Made by a program: the position numbers and the translations under genes. The notes beneath the pieces were generated by a model. The model saw only the letters and a list, made by a program, of their open reading frames with translations, did not search any database and was not told the origin of the DNA. Below, piece by piece: positions 53,919 through 61,573 of a DNA stretch of 64,000 nt; within the stretch, counting starts at the first letter, position 1; each line of letters opens with the position of its first letter. This stretch comes from Devosia chinhatensis (lineage in GTDB: Bacteria > Pseudomonadota > Alphaproteobacteria > Rhizobiales > Devosiaceae), in contig NZ_JZEY01000054.1 of assembly GCF_000969445.1 (NCBI RefSeq), positions 1,488,001 through 1,552,000 on the forward strand, read 5' to 3'.

Positions 53919-54688
53919 GTTCCCTAGCCATGACAGCCGAAAAAACCATCGCCGGCAGCCATACCGCCGACATCGAAACCACACGCCCCTTCTTCTCCGT
54001 CCGGGACATCCACGCCTATTATGGCGAGAGCTACATCGTGCAGGGCGTCTCGCTCGACATCCGCAAGGGCGAGATCCTGGCCCTGCTCGGTCGCAACGGC
54101 GCCGGCAAGTCTTCCACCCTGCGCACCATCGCCCGGGCCGACAACCCGGAAATGCGCGGCGGCGAAATCTGGCTCGACGGCAATCCCGTTCACCGCATGA
54201 AGAGCTTCGAAGCCGCCCGCGCCGGCATTCAGCTCGTCCCTGAAGACCGGCGCATCATCCAGGGCCTGACGGTCGAGGAAAACCTCAATCTCGCCCGCGT
54301 CGCCCCCGGCCATGGCTGGAGCCTCGAACAGATCTACCAGAGCTTCCCCCGCCTTGCCGAACGCCGAACGCAGGATGGGGTCACCCTTTCGGGCGGCGAG
54401 CAGCAGATGCTCGCCATCGCCCGCGCCCTCGCCCGGGATCTCAAGCTGCTCCTGCTCGACGAACCCTATGAGGGCCTCGCGCCCGTCATCGTGCACGAGA
54501 TCGAACGCATCCTGCATTCGATCAAGCCGCTGGGCATCACCACCATCATCGTCGAACAGAACGCCGTCGCAGCGCTGAAACTGGCGGACCGCGCCGTCAT
54601 TCTCGATACCGGCGAAGTCGTCTTCTCGGGCACGGCGAGGGAAGTGCTCGACAATGCCGAACTCCGCCACGAATACCTGGCTATCTAG
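53915..54688 (+). CDS. ABC ATPase, LivF-like
   Basis: A 257-residue ATPase with an unusual N-terminal extension of about 25 residues before VRDIHAYYGESYIVQGVSLDI. Walker A is GRNGAGKSS, then AGIQLVPEDRRIIQGLTVEENL (LivF type), signature LSGGEQQML, Walker B LLLLDEPYEGLAP and IIVEQNAVAAL. GGAGG lies before ATG 53915. Last gene of the operon. Confidence 0.93.
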   Translation: MSSLAMTAEKTIAGSHTADIETTRPFFSVRDIHAYYGESYIVQGVSLDIRKGEILALLGRNGAGKSSTLRTIARADNPEMRGGEIWLDGNPVHRMKSFEAARAGIQLVPEDRRIIQGLTVEENLNLARVAPGHGWSLEQIYQSFPRLAERRTQDGVTLSGGEQQMLAIARALARDLKLLLLDEPYEGLAPVIVHEIERILHSIKPLGITTIIVEQNAVAALKLADRAVILDTGEVVFSGTAREVLDNAELRHEYLAI

Positions 54689-54715
54689 ATCCCGCCGCTC
54701 GGGCGTCGACACATT

Positions 54716-54731
54716 CGGCCCCTCGGGGCCG
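54716..54731. terminator. Hairpin between convergent livF-like and pxpA
   Basis: CGGCCCC (54716-54722) pairs perfectly with GGGGCCG (54725-54731) around TC, in the 49-base gap between the two convergent genes. No T-run on either side, so a weak or Rho-assisted end point. Confidence 0.4.
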
Positions 54732-54737
54732 TCACAG

Positions 54738-55565
54738 CTACCCTGGGTCCTTCGGGTTTAAAGGCATGATGCCGATCTCACCCTCTCCCCCCTGAAGGAT
54801 CCAGGGTACGTCCGTTTCCGGCGCCGCCGGCGCAATGCTGATGCCTTCGCCCTCGAGCGCCTCGCGCACCTCGCGCGCCAGGTCCACGGCGCCCGGCGTA
54901 TCGGCATGCAGGCAGATGGAACGCGCGCCCGATTTCAGCACACTGCCGTCGATCGCCTCGATTTCTCCCTGCAGGGCCAACCGCAGGCAACGCGCGATCA
55001 CCGCCTCCACATCGTGGATTACCGCCCCCTCCTGGCTCCGCGGCACCAGCAATCCCGCGCTGGTATAGGCGCGGTCGGCATAGGCTTCGCGGATCAGTGG
55101 CATGCCCAGCGCTGCGGCCGCCTGCACCTGCTCGCTATTGTCCAGCGCCAGCACCGCCATCCCGGCGTCCATCGCCTGGATGGCGGCGAATACGTTGAGC
55201 GCAAAGGCCCGGTCCTCCGCGGTCTGGTTGGCCAGCGCCCCATGCAGCTTCACATAGCCGAGCGGCACGTCGACCTCGCTGGCAATATGCCGGATCAGGA
55301 ACATCTGCTCGCGGATCTGTCCCAGCAAGTGCTCGAACGGCAGATCGAGGCGAAACCGCCCGAACCGGGGCCTGTCGGCATAGCCCGGATGCGCCCCGGC
55401 GCGCACGCCCCGCGCCTTGCACACCTTGAGGATGTGCCGGATCGTCGCTGCGTCCCCGGCATGTCCACCACAGGCGATCGAGGCGCTGGAGACGATCTGC
55501 AGCAGATCCTCGTCACTGCCCATGCCTTCGCCGAGATCGGCATTGAGATCGATGGAAACTGTCAT
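54738..55565 (-). CDS. pxpA: 5-oxoprolinase subunit A (LamB/YcsF family)
   Basis: ATP-dependent opening of 5-oxoproline (pyroglutamate) to glutamate, with PxpB and PxpC. The 275 residues show SIDLNADLGEG, SIACGGHAGD, GAHPGYADRPRFGR, VKLHGALAN and ICLHADTPGAV, all family hallmarks. ATG 55565 overlaps the pxpC stop by 4 bases; longer in-frame ORFs upstream are pxpC read in another frame. Somewhat longer at the C-terminus than typical (about 250). Confidence 0.95.
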   Translation of the reverse strand: MTVSIDLNADLGEGMGSDEDLLQIVSSASIACGGHAGDAATIRHILKVCKARGVRAGAHPGYADRPRFGRFRLDLPFEHLLGQIREQMFLIRHIASEVDVPLGYVKLHGALANQTAEDRAFALNVFAAIQAMDAGMAVLALDNSEQVQAAAALGMPLIREAYADRAYTSAGLLVPRSQEGAVIHDVEAVIARCLRLALQGEIEAIDGSVLKSGARSICLHADTPGAVDLAREVREALEGEGISIAPAAPETDVPWILQGGEGEIGIMPLNPKDPG

Positions 55566-56464
55566 GTCCGGCTCCGCAACAGGCTTTGCGCATGCTCCAC
55601 CGACACCGCCTCGAATGCAACCGCACTGCCCGGACGCAATTGCGCAAACCGGTCGAGATCGACCGCAATGATCGTGCCGATGCGCGGATAACCGCCGGTC
55701 GGCTGATGATCCCGCATGAGCACGATGGGCGTGCCGTCGCCCAGGATCTGGATATCGCCCGGCAGGACCGGATCCGACACCAGCGACAGGATGCTCTCCC
55801 CACCAAAAACCTGTCCATCGTCGGCCAGCCGCACCCCCATGCGGTCCATCATCGGCGTCACCCGAAACGGCGTCGCCACAAAGCGCGCCCGCACTGCCTC
55901 TCCGAATCGCTCCCAATGGAGGCCGCGAATGAACCGGATCGGTCCACCCTGTGTCACAGCCGGCGCTTCGGCCGGCAAAGGCTGGCCGTCGCCCGGCAGG
56001 AGCCCGATGCGATCACCGGCCTTGAGCGCCCGCCCCGCCAGTCCGCCGAGCCCGGCCTTGGTATTGGTCGCCTGGCTGCCGAGCACGAAAGGCAGGTCGA
56101 GCGCGGCGCCGAAACGCAGATAGCCATAAGTCCCCGCCTTCCCGGGAATGATCTCCAGCCTCTGCCCCGCTCGCAGCAGCGCCCCACCCGGCCAGTCGTG
56201 CCGGCGCCCGTCAATGCTCACCCGGAACGCGCCACCGGCCCAGCCAACCGGCACCGTGCCCTGCTCGAGGCTCAGCGCCAGGCCCGCCTGGGTGAATTCG
56301 ATGCCTGCCGCCGTCCCGGCCCCTGCAAGTGCGCCGGCCAGCCCAAAGGCCGCGCGGTCCATCGGTCCCGAAGCGCTGATGCCATGGGCCAGCATGCCGA
56401 AGCGTCCTTGGTCCTGGATGGTCGTCAGCGGCCCGGCGCGCTCGATCCGCACCGTGCCCGTCAT
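55562..56464 (-). CDS. pxpC: 5-oxoprolinase subunit C (biotin-dependent-carboxyltransferase-like)
   Basis: A 300-residue KipA/allophanate-hydrolase-2-like subunit: GPLTTIQDQGRFGMLAHGISASGPMDRAAF at the start, VSDPVLPGDIQILGDGTPIVLMRDHQPTGGYPRIGTI near the end. It partners PxpB. The start at 56464 overlaps pxpB by 4 bases. Confidence 0.94.
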   Translation of the reverse strand: MTGTVRIERAGPLTTIQDQGRFGMLAHGISASGPMDRAAFGLAGALAGAGTAAGIEFTQAGLALSLEQGTVPVGWAGGAFRVSIDGRRHDWPGGALLRAGQRLEIIPGKAGTYGYLRFGAALDLPFVLGSQATNTKAGLGGLAGRALKAGDRIGLLPGDGQPLPAEAPAVTQGGPIRFIRGLHWERFGEAVRARFVATPFRVTPMMDRMGVRLADDGQVFGGESILSLVSDPVLPGDIQILGDGTPIVLMRDHQPTGGYPRIGTIIAVDLDRFAQLRPGSAVAFEAVSVEHAQSLLRSRT

Positions 56465-57129
56465 GCCAGCGCCTCGAACTGAACCAAGTCTCCAGCCGCG
56501 AGAAGAGTTGGCGGCATGCGCCCGGGATCGAAATTGGCAAATTCGGTCCGCCCGACCACGTGCCAGCCGGTTGGAATATCGGTGGCGGCGATGGCCGTCT
56601 GGCCCGCGGCGAACAGCACGCTGCCCTTGGGCACAAGGGGACGCACATCCTGCCGGCGCGGCACCACCAGCGCCTCCGGGTGGAAGCCGCAATAGACAAA
56701 GCCCGGCGCAAATCCGGTGGCCAGCAGCCGCAATGGCCCGGCGCAATGGGCAGCGATGAACCCATCCGGCGTCAGGCCCAGCTGCGCGGCGACCTCCGCC
56801 AGGTCCGGACCATCAAGACCGCCAAAACGTACCGTCACCATATGATGTGTGGGATCGGCTGGCATCGCCCCTGACAATCGCAGGGCAATTTCGCCGGAAA
56901 GCCTGTTGATATTCGTCGCGCCCGGGTCATAGCGCACCAGCACCGACACAAGGCTCGGCACCACTTCGACCACGCCGGGGATCGGGTCGTCGGCCAGTTG
57001 CGCATTCAGCGCCAGCGCGGCCACGTTGGCCGCAGGATCGAGCCGTTCGGCAAATCGCACCACAAGAGCACTATCGCCCAATGGCGCGACCAAAGGCCTC
57101 TCGGCCGTCATTCCGCCAATGCTGGTCAT
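56461..57129 (-). CDS. pxpB: 5-oxoprolinase subunit B (KipI/allophanate hydrolase 1-like)
   Basis: A 222-residue subunit: LGDSALVVRFAERLD at the N-terminus, then YDPGATNI, FAPGFVYCGFHPEALVVPRRQDVRPLVPKGSV and GQTAIAATDIPTGWHVVGRT, diagnostic of KipI/PxpB. It is the first gene of pxpB-pxpC-pxpA, all joined by ATGA overlaps. ATG 57129 is preferred to 57156, which lacks a ribosome-binding site. Confidence 0.93.
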   Translation of the reverse strand: MTSIGGMTAERPLVAPLGDSALVVRFAERLDPAANVAALALNAQLADDPIPGVVEVVPSLVSVLVRYDPGATNINRLSGEIALRLSGAMPADPTHHMVTVRFGGLDGPDLAEVAAQLGLTPDGFIAAHCAGPLRLLATGFAPGFVYCGFHPEALVVPRRQDVRPLVPKGSVLFAAGQTAIAATDIPTGWHVVGRTEFANFDPGRMPPTLLAAGDLVQFEALA

Positions 57130-57248
57130 GTCATTTCCGCCCATCCGCGACGGCACGCAGTCCAGGTCATGGACCGCGCGCCGTCAAGTCGTGATGCGGC
57201 TGTCTCGGCCGGAAATAGGAAGTTATGGCTCAGATCGTTTCTGTCATC

Positions 57249-57425
57249 TCAGTTTGGGTCGCGGCCCTCCTGCTCCACCACCGCATCGAACAGGTCGCGC
57301 GCATTGCCTGCCCCGATGGCTTCGATGGCCACGGCGGCAATAGCGGCAAACAGCTCCGCGATTTCCTGGGGATCGGTGATTTCGGCGTCGTCTTCTTCGG
57401 CGTCGGCGTTGATCAGGGTAAACAT
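57249..57425 (-). CDS. Small acidic protein, 58 residues
   Basis: A short frame opening MFTLINADAEEDDAEITD, followed by a probable helix (EIAELFAAIAAVAIEAIGAG) and ending VVEQEGRDPN. GGAGG lies 10 bases before ATG 57425. It is very acidic, and its reading frame follows the codon bias of the genome. No family recognised. It lies 119 bases upstream of pxpB on the same strand, so it may be the first gene of that transcript. Confidence 0.6.
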   Translation of the reverse strand: MFTLINADAEEDDAEITDPQEIAELFAAIAAVAIEAIGAGNARDLFDAVVEQEGRDPN

Positions 57426-57623
57426 GAGGAACGCGCCTCCACACTAAGGCGGGCTGCGGAGCGTAGGGAGAGGAACCGCAGAAGTCCCGCGACCAAGAGA
57501 TGTCCGGAGCGCCTGCCCCGAACGAGCCTACACAGGGAGTGTGCGGCGATTCCTGTTACGTTTTAAATAACGGAATGTTCCCTGGGTGCGCACAAGTCGT
57601 CTTGCCTGAAAGGGCAGCAAGAC

Positions 57624-57860
57624 TTACTCTTCGCCCGCATCCAGCTTCTCGATATACTCTTCGATCTCGTCAAGGCTTGCCGAGAATGGCTTGGGCACGT
57701 CTCCGAAGACGATCTTGAAGCTGGCGTCTTCCCGCAGCGCGTGGCCGCCGGGTTGGCCCAGCACCTTGATCTTTTCCGAAGTCAATATGGTCAGCCCATG
57801 CCGGGCAGCAACCCGCTTGAGCCGCCGCATGCGCGAAGCGTCGAATTCCTTGCGGCTCAT
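57624..57860 (-). CDS. Hypothetical small protein
   Basis: A 78-residue protein: basic N-terminal half (FDASRMRRLKRVAARHGLTIL) and acidic C-terminus (SLDEIEEYIEKLDAGEE). Alternating strand and helix propensity suggests a small folded domain. Not recognised. The 198 bases between it and the 58-residue gene show no further frame with a ribosome-binding site. Confidence 0.65.
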   Translation of the reverse strand: MSRKEFDASRMRRLKRVAARHGLTILTSEKIKVLGQPGGHALREDASFKIVFGDVPKPFSASLDEIEEYIEKLDAGEE

Positions 57861-58027
57861 GTCCGGTCCCGGTTCTGCGTCAAACGTCCCGCTGTCCTAT
57901 TCAGCGGCATTCGGCTTGGCAAGAGCAAGACGAACCGCGTGGGACAACCTGGTCGCGGTCACGATTTTGTCGTGGAACGGAATGGGGTTGCTCCGGGTTG
58001 GGACAGCACAAGCAAAGGAGCATTCCC

Positions 58028-58321
58028 ATGGACCACACCAATCATGTCCGCCTCGCCCCCACCGAGCTGACCCCTTCGATTCTCGAAGGCGCCACGATCT
58101 ACGGCGCGGATGACCACAAGGTCGGCAAGATCGACCATGTGCATGGTCTTGATACCGTTGTGATCGATGTCGGCGGCTTCCTCGGCATCGGCGCCAAGCC
58201 AGTGGCCGTGCCGCTGAGCGACCTGGAATTCATGCGGGACGAAAATGGCGATGTCCACGCCGTTACCACCTGGACCAAGGATCAGCTCAAGGAAATGCCT
58301 GAGCACCATCACCACCACTGA
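58028..58321 (+). CDS. PRC-barrel domain protein
   Basis: A 97-residue protein with one PRC-barrel: LEGATIYGADDHKVGKIDHVHGLDTVVIDVGGFLGIGAKPVAVPLSDLEF. AAAGGAG precedes ATG 58028. Such proteins are abundant in rhizobia and are linked with stress responses. The C-terminus ends in five consecutive histidines (PEHHHHH), a natural metal-binding-like tail. Confidence 0.9.
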   Translation: MDHTNHVRLAPTELTPSILEGATIYGADDHKVGKIDHVHGLDTVVIDVGGFLGIGAKPVAVPLSDLEFMRDENGDVHAVTTWTKDQLKEMPEHHHHH

Positions 58322-58323
58322 TG

Positions 58324-58357
58324 AAAAAAGAGCCCGGCGCGAGCCGGGCTCTTTTTT
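58324..58357. terminator. Bidirectional terminator
   Basis: A perfect 15-bp stem: six A plus GAGCCCGGC (58324-58338) pairs with GCCGGGCTC plus six T (58343-58357), loop GCGA. The T-run on one strand and the A-run on the other let it end both the PRC-barrel transcript and the tRNA-Ser transcript coming from the opposite side. Confidence 0.95.
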
Positions 58358-58379
58358 ATGCGCCCTGCGGCGCCTGCTG

Positions 58380-58469
58380 TGGCGGGTAGGGAGGGATTCG
58401 AACCCCCGGAAGGCTTTCACCTTCGCCGGTTTTCAAGACCGGAGCAATCAACCGCTCTGCCACCTACCC
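58380..58469 (-). tRNA. tRNA-Ser (anticodon UGA)
   Basis: Read on the minus strand: acceptor GGGTAGG (58463-58469) pairs with CCTACCC (58384-58390). The anticodon stem is CCGGT/ACCGG around CTTGAAA, giving anticodon TGA. A long variable arm (GAAGGTGAAAGCCTTC) marks a serine tRNA, and the T arm holds TTCGAAT. Discriminator G at 58383, and CCA is encoded (58380-58382). Confidence 0.95.
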
Positions 58470-58535
58470 GTTCGCAGAGCCTTTAGCGAGGGCGAGCGGA
58501 GCTGTCCAGTGCCTGCCGCCCGTCTCTCACTCGAC

Positions 58536-59507
58536 CTACGGCAAAAGCACGATCGAGCCTGTGGTTTCGCGCCCTTCGAGCGCGGTATGGGCATCGGCCA
58601 CAGCATCGAGCGGGTACGTCCGGCCAATCTCCACCTTGACGGACCCGGACAGGATCGCGTCGAACACGGCCTTGCCGCTTTCCAGCCGATCCTCTCGCGT
58701 CGGGAAATAATGCGCGCCGGTTGGCCTCGTCACATAAAGCGAGCCCTTGCGCGCCAGCACGCCCAGATCGGGGATCGCCACCGGGCCCGAGGCATTGCCG
58801 AAACTGGCGAGCAGCCCGCGCGGCCGCAGGCAGTCCAGCGAGCCTTCGAATGTCGCCTTACCCACCCCGTCATAGACGACGTCGACGCCCCTGCCCCCGG
58901 TAATCTCCTTGACGCCGGCGGCAAAATCTTCCGTCCGATAGTCGATCACATGGTCGCACCCATGCGCCTTGGCCAGCGCCAGCTTCTCGGCGCCGCCAGC
59001 CGTCCCGATGACCGTCGCGCCCAGCGCCTTGGCCCATTGCGTGGCGATCAGGCCCGTACCCCCAGCCGCAGCATGCCAGAGGATGGTTTCCCCTGCCTGG
59101 ACCGGCCATGTCTTGAACAGGAGGTAGAACGCGGTCTGCCCCTTGAGCAACACGGCCGCTGCCGTCTTGTCATCGATCCCATCGGGAATGGGAATGAGCC
59201 TGTCGGCATCGATCACACGCTCGGCTGCATAAGCGCCGGCAACGCCCTGGTAACAGACGCGATCACCGGGCTTGACGATATCCACGCCCTCGCCCACCGC
59301 CTCGACTACTCCTGCCGCTTCGTTGCCGGCAACAAACGGCAGGGTCATCGGATAAAGGCCGGAGCGCTGATAGGTGTCGATGAAATTGAGACCGATCGCC
59401 GTCTGCCGGATGCGCGCCTGGCCCGGGCCAGGCGCCTCCACGGGCCAGTCCTCTGGTGTGAGGACATCCGGCCCTCCGGTGTTGTGAACGGCGATGACTC
59501 TGGTCAT
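58536..59507 (-). CDS. NADPH:quinone oxidoreductase (zeta-crystallin type)
   Basis: A 323-residue medium-chain dehydrogenase/reductase without structural zinc cysteines: GLNFIDTYQRSGLYP, FVAGNEAAGVV, then the Rossmann region HAAAGGTGLIATQWAKALGATVIGTAGG. It reduces quinones with NADPH in this family. Its start overlaps the TerC-family stop by 4 bases (ATGA), so the two are coupled. Confidence 0.93.
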   Translation of the reverse strand: MTRVIAVHNTGGPDVLTPEDWPVEAPGPGQARIRQTAIGLNFIDTYQRSGLYPMTLPFVAGNEAAGVVEAVGEGVDIVKPGDRVCYQGVAGAYAAERVIDADRLIPIPDGIDDKTAAAVLLKGQTAFYLLFKTWPVQAGETILWHAAAGGTGLIATQWAKALGATVIGTAGGAEKLALAKAHGCDHVIDYRTEDFAAGVKEITGGRGVDVVYDGVGKATFEGSLDCLRPRGLLASFGNASGPVAIPDLGVLARKGSLYVTRPTGAHYFPTREDRLESGKAVFDAILSGSVKVEIGRTYPLDAVADAHTALEGRETTGSIVLLP

Positions 59508-60469
59508 TTGGGTCCTTTCGGTTTGCGCGGCGCCGATTTGGGCCGTGCCTGAGCCCGGCTCGCCGGGGAAGTCTTCGGGCGCGCCCGCAGGGTCGCCGGC
59601 TCGGCAGTCGCGCTGGCGCGTGTCGCACCCACGGCGGCGCTGCCCAGGGCCGCGAGCGCGGCATCGGATGATACCGAGCCGGTGTCGCCCGTGAACGGCG
59701 TGAACTCAGCCTTGCCCGCAGTCGCGCCATGCCGCTTCAGCTTGCGGTTCTTGGCAATGATGTTGATGGCCTCCACCAGCACCGAGAAGGCCATCGCCGA
59801 ATAGATATAGCCCTTTTCGATATGGAAGCCGGTTCCTTCGGCGACGAGCGTCGTCCCGATCAGCAGCAGGAATGCCAGCGCCAGCATCTTGGTGGTGGGA
59901 TGGGCCGCCACGAAGCGGGCGATCGGGCCGGAGGCCAGGAACATCACCGCCACCGCGATCAGCACGGCTGTTACCATCACGCCGACGCGCACGCCATAAT
60001 CCAGCGTATCGGGCACCATGCCCACCGCCGTGATGATGCTGTCGATCGAGAACACCATGTCGATGACCACGATCTGCACGAGAATGGCATTGAGCGTCAC
60101 CCCTGCCGTGCTGCTCACCTTGACCTCGTGTGGCTCCTCGATGGCCGCGTGCATTTCGTGCGTGGCCTTGTAGATGAGGAAGCCGCCGCCGGCGACAAGG
60201 ATGATATCCTTCCAGGAGAAACCGTGGCCGAAGAGCGTGAAGACCGGCTGGTCCAGTTGCACGATCACCGAGATCAGCAAGAGCAGGACGATGCGGAAAA
60301 CCAGCGCCAGGCCGATGCCGAGCTTGCGGGCAAACTCGGCCTGCTCGCGCGGCAGGCGTGACACGAGCACCGAAATAAAGACGATATTGTCGATGCCCAA
60401 GACAATTTCCATGACCGTCAGGGTCAGGAAGGCTGCCCAGACGGCAGGGTCGGCCAGAAACTCAAACAT
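59504..60469 (-). CDS. TerC-family integral membrane protein
   Basis: A 321-residue protein with about seven to eight helices: LTLTVMEIVLGIDNIVFISVL and VIDMVFSIDSIITAVGM carry the paired acidic metal-site residues of TerC-type proteins (tellurium resistance / manganese export). After residue about 235 a low-complexity tail rich in Ala, Arg, Lys and Pro ends KSAPRKPKGPK. ATG 60469 has GGAG at 6 bases; ATG 60481 is less likely. Confidence 0.9.
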   Translation of the reverse strand: MFEFLADPAVWAAFLTLTVMEIVLGIDNIVFISVLVSRLPREQAEFARKLGIGLALVFRIVLLLLISVIVQLDQPVFTLFGHGFSWKDIILVAGGGFLIYKATHEMHAAIEEPHEVKVSSTAGVTLNAILVQIVVIDMVFSIDSIITAVGMVPDTLDYGVRVGVMVTAVLIAVAVMFLASGPIARFVAAHPTTKMLALAFLLLIGTTLVAEGTGFHIEKGYIYSAMAFSVLVEAINIIAKNRKLKRHGATAGKAEFTPFTGDTGSVSSDAALAALGSAAVGATRASATAEPATLRARPKTSPASRAQARPKSAPRKPKGPK

Positions 60470-60656
60470 CGAAGGCTCCATTGCCCGAGTCGGATTGGTG
60501 CGACAATTTAGTTTTCTGCTTTCCTTAGGAGAAGAGCCGCAATGGATATTTTGCACGACTGCGGCATCGCGCGGAATGGTGGTTCTCCAGCCCCGCTGGT
60601 ATCGCCGCAATGGCCAATGCTAGTCTGAGGTTCCACACCGATCAGCGAGATTTCCG

Positions 60657-61109
60657 ATGGAATCGTTTACTCCGCTCACAGCGGCCCTGGGCGGCACGCT
60701 CATTGGCCTGGCCTCCGCCGTTCTCTGGCTGGGCAATGGCCGCATCGCGGGCATATCCGGCATATTCGGCCAGCTCTTGCCAGCCGGCCGCTCTGTGCTC
60801 TGGCGGCTCGTCTTTCTCGCAGCGCTGGTGGCAGCCGCCTGGGCATCTGCCCGGCTTTTCCCGCAATTGGGCGCCGGCGGCGTCGAGCCTTCCGTGCTGG
60901 CCGCGCCGCCGGCAGGCTGGTCCATTCCCATGCCCCTCTGGCTGATCGTCGCTGGCCTGCTCACCGGCATCGGCACCCGCATCGGCAATGGCTGCACCTC
61001 GGGCCATGGCGTCTGCGGCATAGCCCGGCTGTCGACGCGCTCCTTCGTGGCCGTGGCCATCTTCTTTTCGGTCGCCATTCTCACCGTGACGCTGACGGGG
61101 ATCGTCTGA
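60657..61109 (+). CDS. YeeE/YedE-family membrane protein, first half
   Basis: A 150-residue protein with about four helices. The signature is GTRIGNGCTSGHGVCGIARLS, containing the cysteine conserved in thiosulfate/sulfur-compound uptake proteins of this family. The fusion form in other bacteria corresponds to this plus the next gene. They overlap as TGATG at 61107-61111. Confidence 0.9.
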   Translation: MESFTPLTAALGGTLIGLASAVLWLGNGRIAGISGIFGQLLPAGRSVLWRLVFLAALVAAAWASARLFPQLGAGGVEPSVLAAPPAGWSIPMPLWLIVAGLLTGIGTRIGNGCTSGHGVCGIARLSTRSFVAVAIFFSVAILTVTLTGIV

Positions 61110-61573
61110 TGATCGCGCGCATGTCCTATTTCGTCACCGCCGCCTTAAGCGGCGCTCTGTTTGGCGCCGGCCTCTACGTCTCGCAGATGGTCGATCCGCT
61201 CAAGGTTCTGCGCTTTCTCGATTTTACCGCCATTCCCTCCGGCGGCTGGGACCCGAGCCTGGCCTTTGTCATCGTCCCGGCCATCTTGGTGATGTTCATT
61301 GCCGTGCGCATCGGTCGGCACCGGCAGGCACCCTTGTTCGATACCCGCTTTCATGAACCCGACAAGACCCGTATCGATAGGCCCCTCGTGATCGGCGCGG
61401 TGCTGTTCGGCATCGGCTGGGGCATGTCCGGCATCTGCCCGGGCCCTGCCATTTCGCTGCTCGCCTTCCAGCCCGATGGCCTCTTCTACTTCCTCCTCGC
61501 CATGCTGGCGGGGTCCCTTATCGGCGGCTTCCTCACCGGGAGCCCCCGGCTTGAGAAAGGTCAGGCGGCATGA
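61109..61573 (+). CDS. YeeE/YedE-family membrane protein, second half
   Basis: A 154-residue partner with about four helices and the second family signature GIGWGMSGICPGPAIS, again with a cysteine. Together the two make a PmpAB-like pair predicted to move reduced sulfur compounds. The stop overlaps the start of the FAD monooxygenase (ATGA at 61570-61573). Confidence 0.9.
   Translation: MIARMSYFVTAALSGALFGAGLYVSQMVDPLKVLRFLDFTAIPSGGWDPSLAFVIVPAILVMFIAVRIGRHRQAPLFDTRFHEPDKTRIDRPLVIGAVLFGIGWGMSGICPGPAISLLAFQPDGLFYFLLAMLAGSLIGGFLTGSPRLEKGQAA

Noticed and set aside
57225-57566. 113-codon plus-strand frame near pxpB
   Set aside because: Overlaps the better supported 58-residue minus-strand gene and has no ribosome-binding site or recognisable domain.
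60470-60656. Manganese (yybP-ykoY) riboswitch upstream of the TerC-family gene
   Set aside because: No matching conserved loops or paired stems were seen in the 187-base divergent region.
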